This document shows, in pieces, positions 8,262-16,485 of a DNA stretch of 56,877 nt. This DNA is from JAOZTV01 sp965371805 (GTDB lineage Bacteria; Acidobacteriota; Aminicenantia; UBA2199). A model generated the notes under the pieces. It did no database searches. It worked only from the letters and a program-made list of their open reading frames with translations, and had not been told where the DNA came from. The stretch covers positions 1-56,877 of the forward strand of contig CBDUZW010000026.1 of the NCBI GenBank assembly GCA_965371805.1, given 5' to 3'. How positions within the stretch are numbered: the stretch's first letter is position 1; each line of letters starts with the position of its first letter. The translations under genes and the position numbers were made by a program.

Positions 8262-8290
8262 ATTATATATAGTTTTTTTTATTTTTTCAA
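8262..8290 (-). promoter_or_regulatory. Sigma-70 promoter of the envelope operon
   Basis: On the minus strand, TTGAAA (8290-8285) and TATAAT (8267-8262) are separated by 17 bases. The -10 lies about 42 bases before the TTG start of the TPR lipoprotein gene and is the only good promoter seen for the operon running down to 3631. Confidence 0.6.
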
Positions 8291-8410
8291 TATTCCACTT
8301 ATTATAGAGTGTTTTATTATATAAATTATTCCCTTTTTTTTTCATAAATACACCATCTGGTTTTGTAGGCAATTTATTTGCCATTGTTTATCGTGATTTG
8401 TGGTACAAAA

Positions 8411-8440
8411 AAAGGACAATATTTATTTCTCATGTCCTTT
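8411..8440. other. Hairpin with 8-bp stem
   Basis: Arms AAAGGACA (8411-8418) and TGTCCTTT (8433-8440) can pair. Runs of A on both sides would give T-tracts on the minus strand and weakly on the plus strand. It may insulate the two divergent promoters, but it is AT-rich and could be fortuitous. Confidence 0.35.
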
Positions 8441-8497
8441 AAAAAATACATAATTATTTAATTATAAATAGGTGTTAAAATACTTTTTATGTTTGAT

Positions 8498-8524
8498 TAA
8501 AGAAAAAATAAAAACAGCCGATAC
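8498..8524 (+). promoter_or_regulatory. Sigma-28 (FliA)-type flagellar promoter
   Basis: TAAAGAAA at 8498-8505 and GCCGATAC at 8517-8524 are separated by 11 bases. This matches the spacing and most bases of the flagellar sigma-28 consensus TAAAGTTT-N11-GCCGATAA. It lies about 50 bases before flgM, the gene encoding the sigma-28 inhibitor, so it would close the usual feedback loop of late flagellar expression. Confidence 0.8.
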
Positions 8525-8571
8525 AATAAATGTAGTAGATAAAATTAGTTTCATTTTGAAAGGGAGGTAGT

Positions 8572-8859
8572 ATGAAAGTATATGACAACATTAAAAATGT
8601 TAATACTGAGTTTGTTAAAAAAGATCTTTCAAAAAAAGAAAATAAAACAGGTAAAGTAAGTGGACATAGCTCAGAAGATAGTGTTGAGTTCTCATCCCAC
8701 CTTAATAATCTTAGAGAATTAGAACAGAAAGCGTCTGAATTAAGTTCAATAAAAAGTGGTAAAGTTGATGGAATAAAACTTCAGGTTGAAAATGGGTCCT
8801 ACCAAATTTCAAGTGAAAATATTGCAGAGAAGATAGTTGATGAGCTTATAAGTAAATAG
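8572..8859 (+). CDS. flgM: Anti-sigma-28 factor FlgM
   Basis: A 95-residue protein with the FlgM layout. The N-terminal half is disordered and polar, followed by D-S-V-E-F-S-S at about residues 41-47, and a C-terminal sigma-binding half with V-D-G-I-K-L-Q-V-E-N-G-S-Y-Q-I and I-A-E-K-I-V-D-E-L. FlgM holds the flagellar sigma factor inactive until the hook is complete, then is exported. A strong GGGAGGT ribosome site precedes the ATG, and a sigma-28-type promoter lies upstream. No other flagellar structural gene is in the window, so the locus is detached from the main flagellar clusters. Confidence 0.85.
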   Translation: MKVYDNIKNVNTEFVKKDLSKKENKTGKVSGHSSEDSVEFSSHLNNLRELEQKASELSSIKSGKVDGIKLQVENGSYQISSENIAEKIVDELISK

Positions 8860-8870
8860 AATGGTGCAAT

Positions 8871-9152
8871 ATGGCAATTGGAGTAATAAGAAAGGTCGGG
8901 AAAATGAGATTTCCTACAATCAGAAGAAGTACAGATATACTTCAACCTGAGAGTGGTGATGTAGATTTTTCTGAAGAATTAAAAGGATTTGACAAAGAGC
9001 AGGCAAGGTCAATTGCTGAAACTGAAGATGTAAGTCAAAAACTAATTAAAGATAACGAAGAAAGAGAAAATCTTAAAAAAAACAAAGAGGAAGAAAACAC
9101 TGAAAATCAAGACGAAGATGATGAAATAACTCATATAGATGTCCAAGCTTAG
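8871..9152 (+). CDS. Small hydrophilic protein of unknown function
   Basis: A 93-residue protein not recognised as a known family. The first 30 residues are basic (M-A-I-G-V-I-R-K-V-G-K-M-R-F-P), and the last 45 are almost entirely charged, with K/E runs and a D-E-D-D-E stretch, so the tail is probably disordered. It starts 11 bp after flgM and is likely co-transcribed from the sigma-28 promoter, which hints at a flagellar or motility link (inference). The ribosome site is weak. Confidence 0.5.
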   Translation: MAIGVIRKVGKMRFPTIRRSTDILQPESGDVDFSEELKGFDKEQARSIAETEDVSQKLIKDNEERENLKKNKEEENTENQDEDDEITHIDVQA

Positions 9153-9233
9153 ATTTAATTTAAGAATAGTCCCTTGATTTTAAAATAAATAATTTATATA
9201 ATATCATTATGTATATAATAAGGAATAAAAATA

Positions 9234-9485
9234 ATGAAAAGAGACATTAAAGCTATAATACTAATGCTGTCCTCTCAGGCTATGATAAATCTGGGGATAA
9301 TTCCAGACCCTATATCTAAAGACTCTTTGGTACAGTTGGAAAAGGCAGAGATTTTTGTTGAACTTTTAAAGGTATTAAAAGTAAAAACACAAGGTAATTT
9401 AACTAAGGAAGAGCAGGACTATTTAAATGAGGTATATGATAATATTCTTTCTGTTTATAATAAAATAAAAGGGGATCAAGTGTAA
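9234..9485 (+). CDS. DUF1844-like protein
   Basis: An 83-residue helical protein resembling the DUF1844 family. It has an N-terminal helix with M-L-S-S-Q-A-M-I-N-L-G-I-I-P-D-P, a middle helix A-E-I-F-V-E-L-L-K-V-L-K-V-K-T-Q-G-N-L-T and a C-terminal helix E-E-Q-D-Y-L-N-E-V-Y. The family's function is not established. It is preceded by AAGGAAT and followed after 2 bp by the zinc-ribbon membrane protein, so the two are probably co-translated. Confidence 0.65.
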   Translation: MKRDIKAIILMLSSQAMINLGIIPDPISKDSLVQLEKAEIFVELLKVLKVKTQGNLTKEEQDYLNEVYDNILSVYNKIKGDQV

Positions 9486-9487
9486 AT

Positions 9488-11275
9488 ATGAAAAAATTTT
9501 TAATCTCAGTATTTATTTTTTTAGTTTTTATACCACTCTTTGCAAACTCAAACCAATGGGGGAATTTAGACCTCATATATTATTTTGATTCAAATGGTCA
9601 AAGAGAAAAAGTTCTAGAAAATCTGGACAAAATAGATCTATCGGTATTGTCAGGAAATGAGAAAAATAAAATTATTGAAAAATTAATAGATTTTGCTGAT
9701 CTGAAAGGATCGGAGGATAAAGATCTATCAAAAAAAATTTATCTTAAAGTGACAGCAGAAGCTCCACATTACTGGTTGGTTATGAATAAATTAGTTGATC
9801 TGGAAAGTAAAGGGAGATTTGCTTTTTCAAATGTCAAAGGTGCTTTTTCCCAAATGATAAAGATTGCTGATGATTTTAAGACTTCCTTTCTTATGTTAAA
9901 TTTTTTTGTTAATTCTTTATTATATACTATACTGCTGGTTTCTTTTGTATTTGCATTAATTATGCTTTATAAATATTTTACACTTTTTGCAAATGACCTC
10001 TTGATTAATGCTGAAGGTGATATATCTTTAAAAAAAACACTATTTGTAATAGTTATGTTTATCTGGCCGCTACTATTTCTCTCAGGTTGGACGATTTACC
10101 CATTTCTAATATTTGGTGTTTTGTTTAAATATTTTTCACGAATTGAAAAACAATCAATATACATTTTATTTGGGATTTCAACTTTGATATTACTTGTCTT
10201 TAGTTTTAGTAGTGTATTATCAGATCATTATAAAAGTGATTCTTTCCAAACTGAGAGGATTTTATTTAGCGGGGTTTATAATGTCAAAGATTATTCATAT
10301 TTAAATAATGAACAAAAAACGATATTTGCCTTTTCAGAATATAAAAAGAATAATTTTGAAAGATCCAAAGAGATACTTAATTCTGTGGATGATGATTATA
10401 ATAGCGAGCTTAGATTAATACTACTTGGTAATTTATATTATAAGAAATTTAAAAATCCAGGTACAAAAGAAGAAAAGGATCTACCTGAAAGTTTGAATTA
10501 TTTTTTAAAGGCATTAAGAGAAAATGATACTAATGAAGTGGCTTTAAATAACCTGGCCCTTGTACTCTTAGGAAATAGTCAGGGTGAAGAAGATGATGGA
10601 AAAGTCTTCGATTCGTATTCAGAAAGGTATTCAAAATTATCTGAAATTCAAACTTCTGTATTAAAAATTAAAGATCCGGTTTTAGATAGACATTATTTGT
10701 GGAAAAGGCTGTTTTCTTTATCTGAAACATCATTCAATCCAATAACTTTATCAAAAAGTATATTTTTAAAGTTTGTTTTATTCCCATTTATATACTTCAT
10801 TCTGATATTCTATATATATGTTAAATTTTTAAACAAAATGTTTAATACATTAGGTGAGAGTACTGCCTGTTCAAAATGTTCTAAGATCATAAAAAAAAAG
10901 GCTGTTCATAAATCTTATAAATTTTGTGAGGATTGTCACCAATTATTTTTAATTAAAGATATTATTTTCCTGGAAGCTAAATTATTAAAGGAAAAAGAAA
11001 TAAAAAAGAGGAACTTCAGGGCATTTATAAAAATCATTTTTCTCTCTATAATAATTCCAGGATTAAACTTTAATTTTAAAAACAAAAACAATATATTTCT
11101 TATCTTATCAATGATTTTTTATTTTTTCCTAATTTTTGGCTTTACTGGTTTTACAGGGTTTAAGCTCCTTAGTTTACCTGTGCCATTTATTTTCAATATT
11201 TCAGGAATTATTGCTTCAATTTTATATTTAGTCTTGAATATTTCTTCAATTAAGGGGGAAGATTATGGCATTTAA
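9488..11275 (+). CDS. Multi-pass membrane protein with TPR-like and zinc-ribbon segments
   Basis: A 595-residue protein of unknown function. After a signal-like N-terminus come about 110 soluble residues, a cluster of four or so transmembrane helices (about 135-250), and a soluble region with TPR-like helices (E-S-L-N-Y-F-L-K-A-L-R-E-N-D-T-N-E-V-A-L-N-N-L, split around residue 345). A further membrane helix follows, then a zinc-ribbon-like motif C-S-K-C ... C-E-D-C (about 467-488), and C-terminal hydrophobic helices. The stop overlaps the start of the DUF4388 gene by 11 bases, implying coupled translation. It may be an envelope scaffold or sensor; I see no catalytic motif. Confidence 0.55.
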   Translation: MKKFLISVFIFLVFIPLFANSNQWGNLDLIYYFDSNGQREKVLENLDKIDLSVLSGNEKNKIIEKLIDFADLKGSEDKDLSKKIYLKVTAEAPHYWLVMNKLVDLESKGRFAFSNVKGAFSQMIKIADDFKTSFLMLNFFVNSLLYTILLVSFVFALIMLYKYFTLFANDLLINAEGDISLKKTLFVIVMFIWPLLFLSGWTIYPFLIFGVLFKYFSRIEKQSIYILFGISTLILLVFSFSSVLSDHYKSDSFQTERILFSGVYNVKDYSYLNNEQKTIFAFSEYKKNNFERSKEILNSVDDDYNSELRLILLGNLYYKKFKNPGTKEEKDLPESLNYFLKALRENDTNEVALNNLALVLLGNSQGEEDDGKVFDSYSERYSKLSEIQTSVLKIKDPVLDRHYLWKRLFSLSETSFNPITLSKSIFLKFVLFPFIYFILIFYIYVKFLNKMFNTLGESTACSKCSKIIKKKAVHKSYKFCEDCHQLFLIKDIIFLEAKLLKEKEIKKRNFRAFIKIIFLSIIIPGLNFNFKNKNNIFLILSMIFYFFLIFGFTGFTGFKLLSLPVPFIFNISGIIASILYLVLNISSIKGEDYGI

Positions 11276-12236
11276 AGGTACTCTAAAAGAATTCAAGGTT
11301 CCTGATATTCTACAATTAGTATCATTACAGAAAAAAACAGGTATTCTAACCTTTACCAGTCCTGAAGGTTTTATCACTCTTATTATTGAAGATGGAATGA
11401 TAGTAGGTGTTGACGCTTTCCCGAGAAAGATTGAAACAAGGGTTGGAAATGTGCTTGTAAAACAGGATTTAATATCCAAAGAAATGTTGGACAGGGCTCT
11501 TGATATCCAGAAAAAAAGAGGGAAAAAGGTTGGTGAGGTCTTAGTAGAAATGAAGATCATCGAGGAAGATACAGTTGGAAAGGCCTTAAAGAATCAAGCA
11601 ACTGAAATAATATTATCACTTTTTAAATGGAAAAGTGGTGAATACAATTTTAAAGTTATGGATTTTATTGATAGTGGAATGAAGAGTTTGAAACCAATTC
11701 AAACAGATGGACTTATTATGGAAGGGGTTCAGATGCTTGATGAATGGCCGTTGATCATTGAATTGGTACCAAATGATCAAATGGTTTTTGAACCAACTAA
11801 AATAGAGACAAAGGATATAGAAATAATAGATGAAACAATGGATGAAATGCCTTCAACGGACAAGGTATTTTTAAGTGAGACTGAAGTTAGTTTATTAAAA
11901 TATATAAATGGTAAAAACAAAGTAAGTGACATTGTTGAGTTGGGTGTTTTTACTAAATATAAGGTGTATAAAAGTCTATATAGTCTTATACAAAAAAAAA
12001 TTATCAGAAACATGGAGAGGTCGATAATTGACGACTTCGAAAAGCAAAAGAGTAAAGAACTCTTATATGAAAGAATAAAAAAATCAAGAAGAAAGATCAA
12101 TTATATTTTCTGTATTTTAATTATATTTCTTTTACTAATGTTCATTATCAGTTTTTCTTCCCCATTCGATCCTTTTTATAAAGATAATATCTTAATAGAT
12201 AAGGAACTTATTGATATTTTTTTTATAAAAAATTAA
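11265..12236 (+). CDS. DUF4388 (PATAN) / GspE-N domain protein with C-terminal membrane anchor
   Basis: A 323-residue protein. Residues 1-75 match the start of DUF4388/PATAN domains (F-K-G-T-L-K-E-F-K-V-P-D-I-L-Q-L-V, then K-K-T-G-I-L-T-F). Residues about 80-125 resemble the GspE/MshE N-terminal domain (V-G-N-V-L-V-K-Q-D-L-I, then G-K-K-V-G-E-V-L-V-E). The rest of the PATAN domain follows (L-F-K-W-K-S-G-E-Y-N-F). A winged-helix-like region (about 205-255) and one transmembrane helix (about 277-297) end the protein. PATAN proteins act in signalling, gliding and type IV pili; some GspE-N relatives bind cyclic-di-GMP. Translationally coupled to the upstream membrane protein. Confidence 0.7.
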   Translation: MAFKGTLKEFKVPDILQLVSLQKKTGILTFTSPEGFITLIIEDGMIVGVDAFPRKIETRVGNVLVKQDLISKEMLDRALDIQKKRGKKVGEVLVEMKIIEEDTVGKALKNQATEIILSLFKWKSGEYNFKVMDFIDSGMKSLKPIQTDGLIMEGVQMLDEWPLIIELVPNDQMVFEPTKIETKDIEIIDETMDEMPSTDKVFLSETEVSLLKYINGKNKVSDIVELGVFTKYKVYKSLYSLIQKKIIRNMERSIIDDFEKQKSKELLYERIKKSRRKINYIFCILIIFLLLMFIISFSSPFDPFYKDNILIDKELIDIFFIKN

Positions 12237-12248
12237 AAACAGACATAC

Positions 12249-13136
12249 ATGAAACAGAAATTTGTTATTGCCGTTGGGAATTTTGATGGTTTTCATCTTG
12301 GTCATAAGAAAATAATTGAAGAGGTGTTCAGGGTTGCAGAAAAGAATGATATGTCTCCTGCATTAGTGACATTTGTCCCTAATCCGAAGGTTTTTTTAAA
12401 AAAGGAGAATCAACTTATTTTTACAGACACACAGAAAAAAGAGTTTCTAAACAATATAGGTTTAAATAATCTTTTTTTAATGGATTTTAAGAAGATATTC
12501 AGACTTCCAGGCAGACAATTTATTATTAATAATTTAATTGAAAAATTGAATATGGCACATCTTGTCATTGGATATAATTTTAAGTTCGGTAAGGATAAAG
12601 ATTGTGATATAAATGCACTTAAGCAGTTATCAAAAGAGTTAGGATTCGGGTTGACTATTATTGCACCTATTTTATTAGGTGGAGAAAAAATATCAAGTAC
12701 TCTTATAAGAGAATTCTTAAGAACCGGTCATATTGAAAAAGCTACAAAACTATTAAATCATCATTTTTATATTGATGGAATAGTCACAAAAGGAAGTGGA
12801 AGAGGGAAACAGTTCGGGTTTCCTACAATAAATACTGTAACTGAGAATGAATTATTCCCAAGAGGTGTTTTTCAGACTCATGTTCAAATAGCAAATGAGA
12901 CTTATTCTTCGATTACCAATATAGGAGTTAATCCAACATTTGGTGATAAAGAAAATCTTACTAAAGAAAGAATAAAAATAGAAACACATATATTTAATTT
13001 CAGTAAATCTGTTTATGGGGAGCCTGTACGGATATTTTTTGAAAAAAAGATAAGGGATGAAATAAAATTCAGCTCTAAAAATGAACTTATAGAACAAATT
13101 AAAAACGATATTTTGCAGATAAGAGTTGACAAATAA
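12249..13136 (+). CDS. ribF: Bifunctional riboflavin kinase / FAD synthetase
   Basis: A 295-residue enzyme that phosphorylates riboflavin to FMN and adenylates FMN to FAD. The N-terminal nucleotidyltransferase domain shows A-V-G-N-F-D-G-F-H-L-G-H near residue 8 and I-S-S-T-L-I-R near 155. The C-terminal kinase domain starts near 175 with V-T-K-G-S-G-R-G-K-Q-F-G-F-P-T-I-N and ends with V-R-I-F-F-E-K-K-I-R. Both active-site signatures are intact and the length is normal. It sits 12 bp after the DUF4388 gene and probably shares its transcript. Confidence 0.93.
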   Translation: MKQKFVIAVGNFDGFHLGHKKIIEEVFRVAEKNDMSPALVTFVPNPKVFLKKENQLIFTDTQKKEFLNNIGLNNLFLMDFKKIFRLPGRQFIINNLIEKLNMAHLVIGYNFKFGKDKDCDINALKQLSKELGFGLTIIAPILLGGEKISSTLIREFLRTGHIEKATKLLNHHFYIDGIVTKGSGRGKQFGFPTINTVTENELFPRGVFQTHVQIANETYSSITNIGVNPTFGDKENLTKERIKIETHIFNFSKSVYGEPVRIFFEKKIRDEIKFSSKNELIEQIKNDILQIRVDK

Positions 13137-13220
13137 TACTATTATTGGTTATCATTACGCTTAAACGTTTTTTGTGAAGACTAATTTCGTTAGTTTAAAA
13201 ATAATTCAGGAGTAAAAATA

Positions 13221-14663
13221 ATGGGAAATGAAGAAACAAAAAAAAAAGCAGTTGCTGCTAAAGATGAAAAAGTAGCAAAAAAGATAGTAGCAAAAAAAAA
13301 AGATACAGCAAAGAAAACAGTTAAAAAGATAACTGAGACAAAGGTAAAGAAAAAAGTTACTGATAAAGTAGAAAAAGAAGTAGAAAAAGTACAAGCTGCT
13401 AAAACAGCAGTAAAAAAAGATGTTAAATCTGATACAGATTCATTGTCAAGATCATTTGATATAACTATTCCACATATTGAAATTGAAAAAAGTGTTAATG
13501 AAATCGCAGAAAAATATTCATCGGATATAAAAATGTCCGGATTTAGGAAAGGCAAGGTTCCAGCAGACTTACTTAAAACCAGATATAAGGGTGCACTGAA
13601 CGAAGAGGCACTAAATAAAATAGTAGAAGAATATGTTTTTAAGAAGATTGAAGCAGATAAAATAAGAATAGTATCTCAACCGAAGATCGACAAAATTGAT
13701 CATAAAGAAGGGAAAGACTTGAAAGCATCATTTACTGTTGAAATTTTTCCAGAATTTGAAATACCTGAATTAGATACAATTGTAGTTGAAATTCCTTCAA
13801 AAGAATTAAAGATTGACAAATTTGATGAAAAAAAACAGATTGAATTGATCTTGAATTCAAGAAAAAGAGCAGTAAGTGTGGAAGGGAAAGCTATTAAAGA
13901 TGCAGATATTGTATTATTTAATTTCCAGACAAAGATTCTTAAAACAAAAAGAATGACACCAAGAATGGAAGAAACGGTTGAGATTTTGAAGGATAGAGAT
14001 CATTATATAAAGGATATTTATGTTGAATTAACCGGTAAAAAAGAAGGTGATAAGTTTTCTTTTGAAAAGGAGTATCCAACTGATTTTAATAAAAAAAAAT
14101 GGGCAGGTGAAAAAGTTGAACATATAATTGAAATAATTAGAGTTCAGGAATATTTTACTCCGGTATTAGATGCTGATACTATTAAGGAATTAGGCTTTGA
14201 AGATGAAGTGTCATTAAAGAAAAAACTAAAAGAGGAATATGATAGCTATTCAGCAAAACAATTGGAAGAGATAAGAAATGGGAAGAGAATTGAAAAAGTA
14301 TTAGATATTATTAAATTTACTATTCCAGAGTCACTTATTCTTCAGGAAATTGAGAGAATAAAAAATGATCCTCAAGCAGGTCAGTTTATTAAAGATGATT
14401 CAGTATTAAGAAAAAGAGCTGAGGAATCTGTAAAATTTATGTTGATAAATTCAGAGATTCAGAAAAAACATAAAATTGAAGCAAGTGCAGATGATGTAGA
14501 GGGTGAATTAAAGAAAATGTCGGAACAATTCGGTATGCCTGTAAAGGATATAAGAAAATATTATTCAAGCTCAGAGCAGAAAGAATCTTTGAAAGATAGA
14601 ATAAGAGGTGATAAAATAAATGACCTTTTAAAAGAGAAGATAAAGATAAAGGAGACTAAATAA
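13221..14663 (+). CDS. tig: Trigger factor with lysine-rich N-terminal extension
   Basis: A 480-residue ribosome-associated chaperone and prolyl isomerase. Ordinary homology begins only at about residue 73 (S-L-S-R-S-F-D-I-T-I-P). The ribosome-docking motif G-F-R-K-G-K-V-P lies at 107-114. The FKBP-like domain follows (about 225-320), then the helical C-terminal chaperone arms. The first 72 residues are an extra K/A/V-rich, low-complexity tail with about 25 lysines in the first 70; there is no alternative Met between it and the docking domain. AGGAG precedes the ATG. The stop overlaps the clpP start by one base (TAATG). Confidence 0.93.
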   Translation: MGNEETKKKAVAAKDEKVAKKIVAKKKDTAKKTVKKITETKVKKKVTDKVEKEVEKVQAAKTAVKKDVKSDTDSLSRSFDITIPHIEIEKSVNEIAEKYSSDIKMSGFRKGKVPADLLKTRYKGALNEEALNKIVEEYVFKKIEADKIRIVSQPKIDKIDHKEGKDLKASFTVEIFPEFEIPELDTIVVEIPSKELKIDKFDEKKQIELILNSRKRAVSVEGKAIKDADIVLFNFQTKILKTKRMTPRMEETVEILKDRDHYIKDIYVELTGKKEGDKFSFEKEYPTDFNKKKWAGEKVEHIIEIIRVQEYFTPVLDADTIKELGFEDEVSLKKKLKEEYDSYSAKQLEEIRNGKRIEKVLDIIKFTIPESLILQEIERIKNDPQAGQFIKDDSVLRKRAEESVKFMLINSEIQKKHKIEASADDVEGELKKMSEQFGMPVKDIRKYYSSSEQKESLKDRIRGDKINDLLKEKIKIKETK

Positions 14664-15259
14664 TGCCCTTGATTCCAATCGTAGTCGAACAAAGTGGTAA
14701 TGTTGAAAGAGCATATGATATTTATTCCAGGTTATTAAAAGATGGTATCATTTTTCTTGGATCCGCAATTGATGACTCTGTCGCAAATGTTATTGTTGCG
14801 CAATTATTATTTTTAGAGGCAGAAGACCCGGAAAAAGATATTTCAATATATATTAATTCTCCAGGTGGTGTTATAAGTTCAGGTATGGCGATATATGACA
14901 CAATGAAGTTTATTAAGAATGAAGTAGTCACAATTTGTATTGGTCAGGCAGCTTCAATGGCTTCATTGCTCTTGACAGGTGGCACAAAAGGAAAAAGATT
15001 TATCCTGCCAAATTCAAGAGTTTTGATTCATCAACCCTTAGGTGGAGCTCAGGGGCAGGCAACAGATATAATAATTCAGGCAGAAGAAATAAAAAGAATA
15101 AAAGATATGACTATTGATCTTCTTGCAGGTAATACCGGACAGACAAAAAAGAAAATAGGTCTTGATATTGAGAGAGATTATATAATGAATGCTGAAGAAG
15201 CAGTAAAATATGGAATTGTCGACAAGGTGATTAGGGATAGAACAAGTATTAAATTATAG
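14663..15259 (+). CDS. clpP: ATP-dependent Clp protease proteolytic subunit
   Basis: A 198-residue serine peptidase of the Clp barrel. The catalytic triad is visible as Ser98 (G-Q-A-A-S-M-A-S), His123 (L-I-H-Q-P-L-G-G) and Asp172 (E-R-D-Y-I-M). The N-terminal P-I-V-V-E-Q-S-G and Y-D-I-Y-S-R-L-L motifs match canonical ClpP, with no long propeptide. It is translationally coupled to tig and precedes clpX by 14 bp. Confidence 0.97.
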   Translation: MPLIPIVVEQSGNVERAYDIYSRLLKDGIIFLGSAIDDSVANVIVAQLLFLEAEDPEKDISIYINSPGGVISSGMAIYDTMKFIKNEVVTICIGQAASMASLLLTGGTKGKRFILPNSRVLIHQPLGGAQGQATDIIIQAEEIKRIKDMTIDLLAGNTGQTKKKIGLDIERDYIMNAEEAVKYGIVDKVIRDRTSIKL

Positions 15260-15273
15260 AACAGGATAATTAA

Positions 15274-16485
15274 ATGACAAAGAAAGATAAAAAGAATAGT
15301 TCGTGTAGTTTTTGTGGGATAAAACAGGAAATAGCATTCAAATTAATTGCTGGTCCTGGTGTTTATATCTGCGATGAATGCACTAAGGCGGCATATAATC
15401 TTATTTTTAACAATAAGGATGGTAATGTTGTTGAAGATGTACCGGAATTTGATGTATTGATACCGGAAGAGATAAAAAAGAAACTGGATAAATATGTAAT
15501 ATCGCAAAAAATGGCAAAGAAAAAATTGGCAGTTGCGGTATATAACCACTTCAAGCGGATTAATAATCTAGGAAAGAAGAGCGATGTTGAGATAAAAAAA
15601 AGTAACGTATTGTTGATTGGTCCAACAGGGACAGGCAAAACATTATTAGCTGAAACACTTGCTAAAGTATTAAATGTTCCTTTTGCAATTGCTGATGCTA
15701 CTACTCTTACTGAAGCAGGATATGTTGGAGAAGATGTAGAAAATATTTTATTGAAACTTTATCAGGCTTCTGGAGAAGATATAAAAAAAACAGAACATGG
15801 CATAATCTATATTGATGAAATTGATAAAATATCCCGAAGAAGTGAGAATACTTCAATAACAAGAGATGTATCAGGAGAAGGAGTTCAGCAGGCATTATTA
15901 AAAATTGTAGAAGGTACAGTTGCAAGCGTTCCCCCAATGGGTGGTAGAAAGCATCCTCATCAGGAGTTTTTGAAAATTGACACCAAAAACATTCTTTTTA
16001 TTGCTGGTGGTGCTTTTGTCGGTCTTGATAAAATTATCAAAAGAAGATTGAAAAAGAATCAGATCGGATTCAGCAATAAAAATGCAAAAGTTCTTGATGA
16101 TGAAATTTATAAAAAAGCAGGTACAGATGACCTGATTAAATTTGGTCTTATTCCTGAATTAATTGGACGGTTTCCTGTAACGGCAGTCCTGGATGACTTA
16201 AATGAAGAAGATCTTTTTAAGATACTTACACAGCCAAAAAATGCAATCACAAAACAGTATCAAATTCTGTTTGAATTGGATGGAATCGAAATTGAATTTA
16301 CAAAATCGGTTTTGGAAAAAATTGTGAAAGAAGCAGTTAATAGAGAAATTGGTGCAAGAGGTTTAAGAGCGATCTTTGAAGAACTAATGTTGGATGTTAT
16401 GTATGAAACTCCTTCAAAAAAAGCTAAAATCGACAAATTAGTAATTGATGATGGCTTTCTAAAAAAAGCAAAATGGATAGCATAA
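15274..16485 (+). CDS. clpX: Clp protease ATP-binding unfoldase ClpX
   Basis: A 403-residue AAA+ unfoldase that feeds substrates to ClpP. The N-terminal zinc domain has Cys11, Cys14, Cys33 and Cys36. Walker A G-P-T-G-T-G-K-T is at 116-123, followed by the pore loop G-Y-V-G-E-D, Walker B I-Y-I-D-E-I-D-K-I, and the RKH loop G-G-R-K-H-P-H-Q-E-F. The ClpP-docking loop contains I-G-F in K-N-Q-I-G-F-S. Its last 13 bases overlap the start of lon. Confidence 0.97.
   Translation: MTKKDKKNSSCSFCGIKQEIAFKLIAGPGVYICDECTKAAYNLIFNNKDGNVVEDVPEFDVLIPEEIKKKLDKYVISQKMAKKKLAVAVYNHFKRINNLGKKSDVEIKKSNVLLIGPTGTGKTLLAETLAKVLNVPFAIADATTLTEAGYVGEDVENILLKLYQASGEDIKKTEHGIIYIDEIDKISRRSENTSITRDVSGEGVQQALLKIVEGTVASVPPMGGRKHPHQEFLKIDTKNILFIAGGAFVGLDKIIKRRLKKNQIGFSNKNAKVLDDEIYKKAGTDDLIKFGLIPELIGRFPVTAVLDDLNEEDLFKILTQPKNAITKQYQILFELDGIEIEFTKSVLEKIVKEAVNREIGARGLRAIFEELMLDVMYETPSKKAKIDKLVIDDGFLKKAKWIA

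Larger units (their letters stand above)
8221..8571. other. Divergent intergenic region
   Basis: About 350 bases between the minus-strand envelope operon and flgM. It holds a promoter for each direction (8262-8290 minus, 8498-8524 plus) and one hairpin at 8411-8440. No small gene was recognised. Confidence 0.6.

Noticed and set aside
13190..13555. 121-codon minus-strand frame opposite the start of trigger factor
   Set aside because: It is the antisense shadow of the lysine-rich tail; poly-K codons read backwards give F/S runs and no ribosome site exists.
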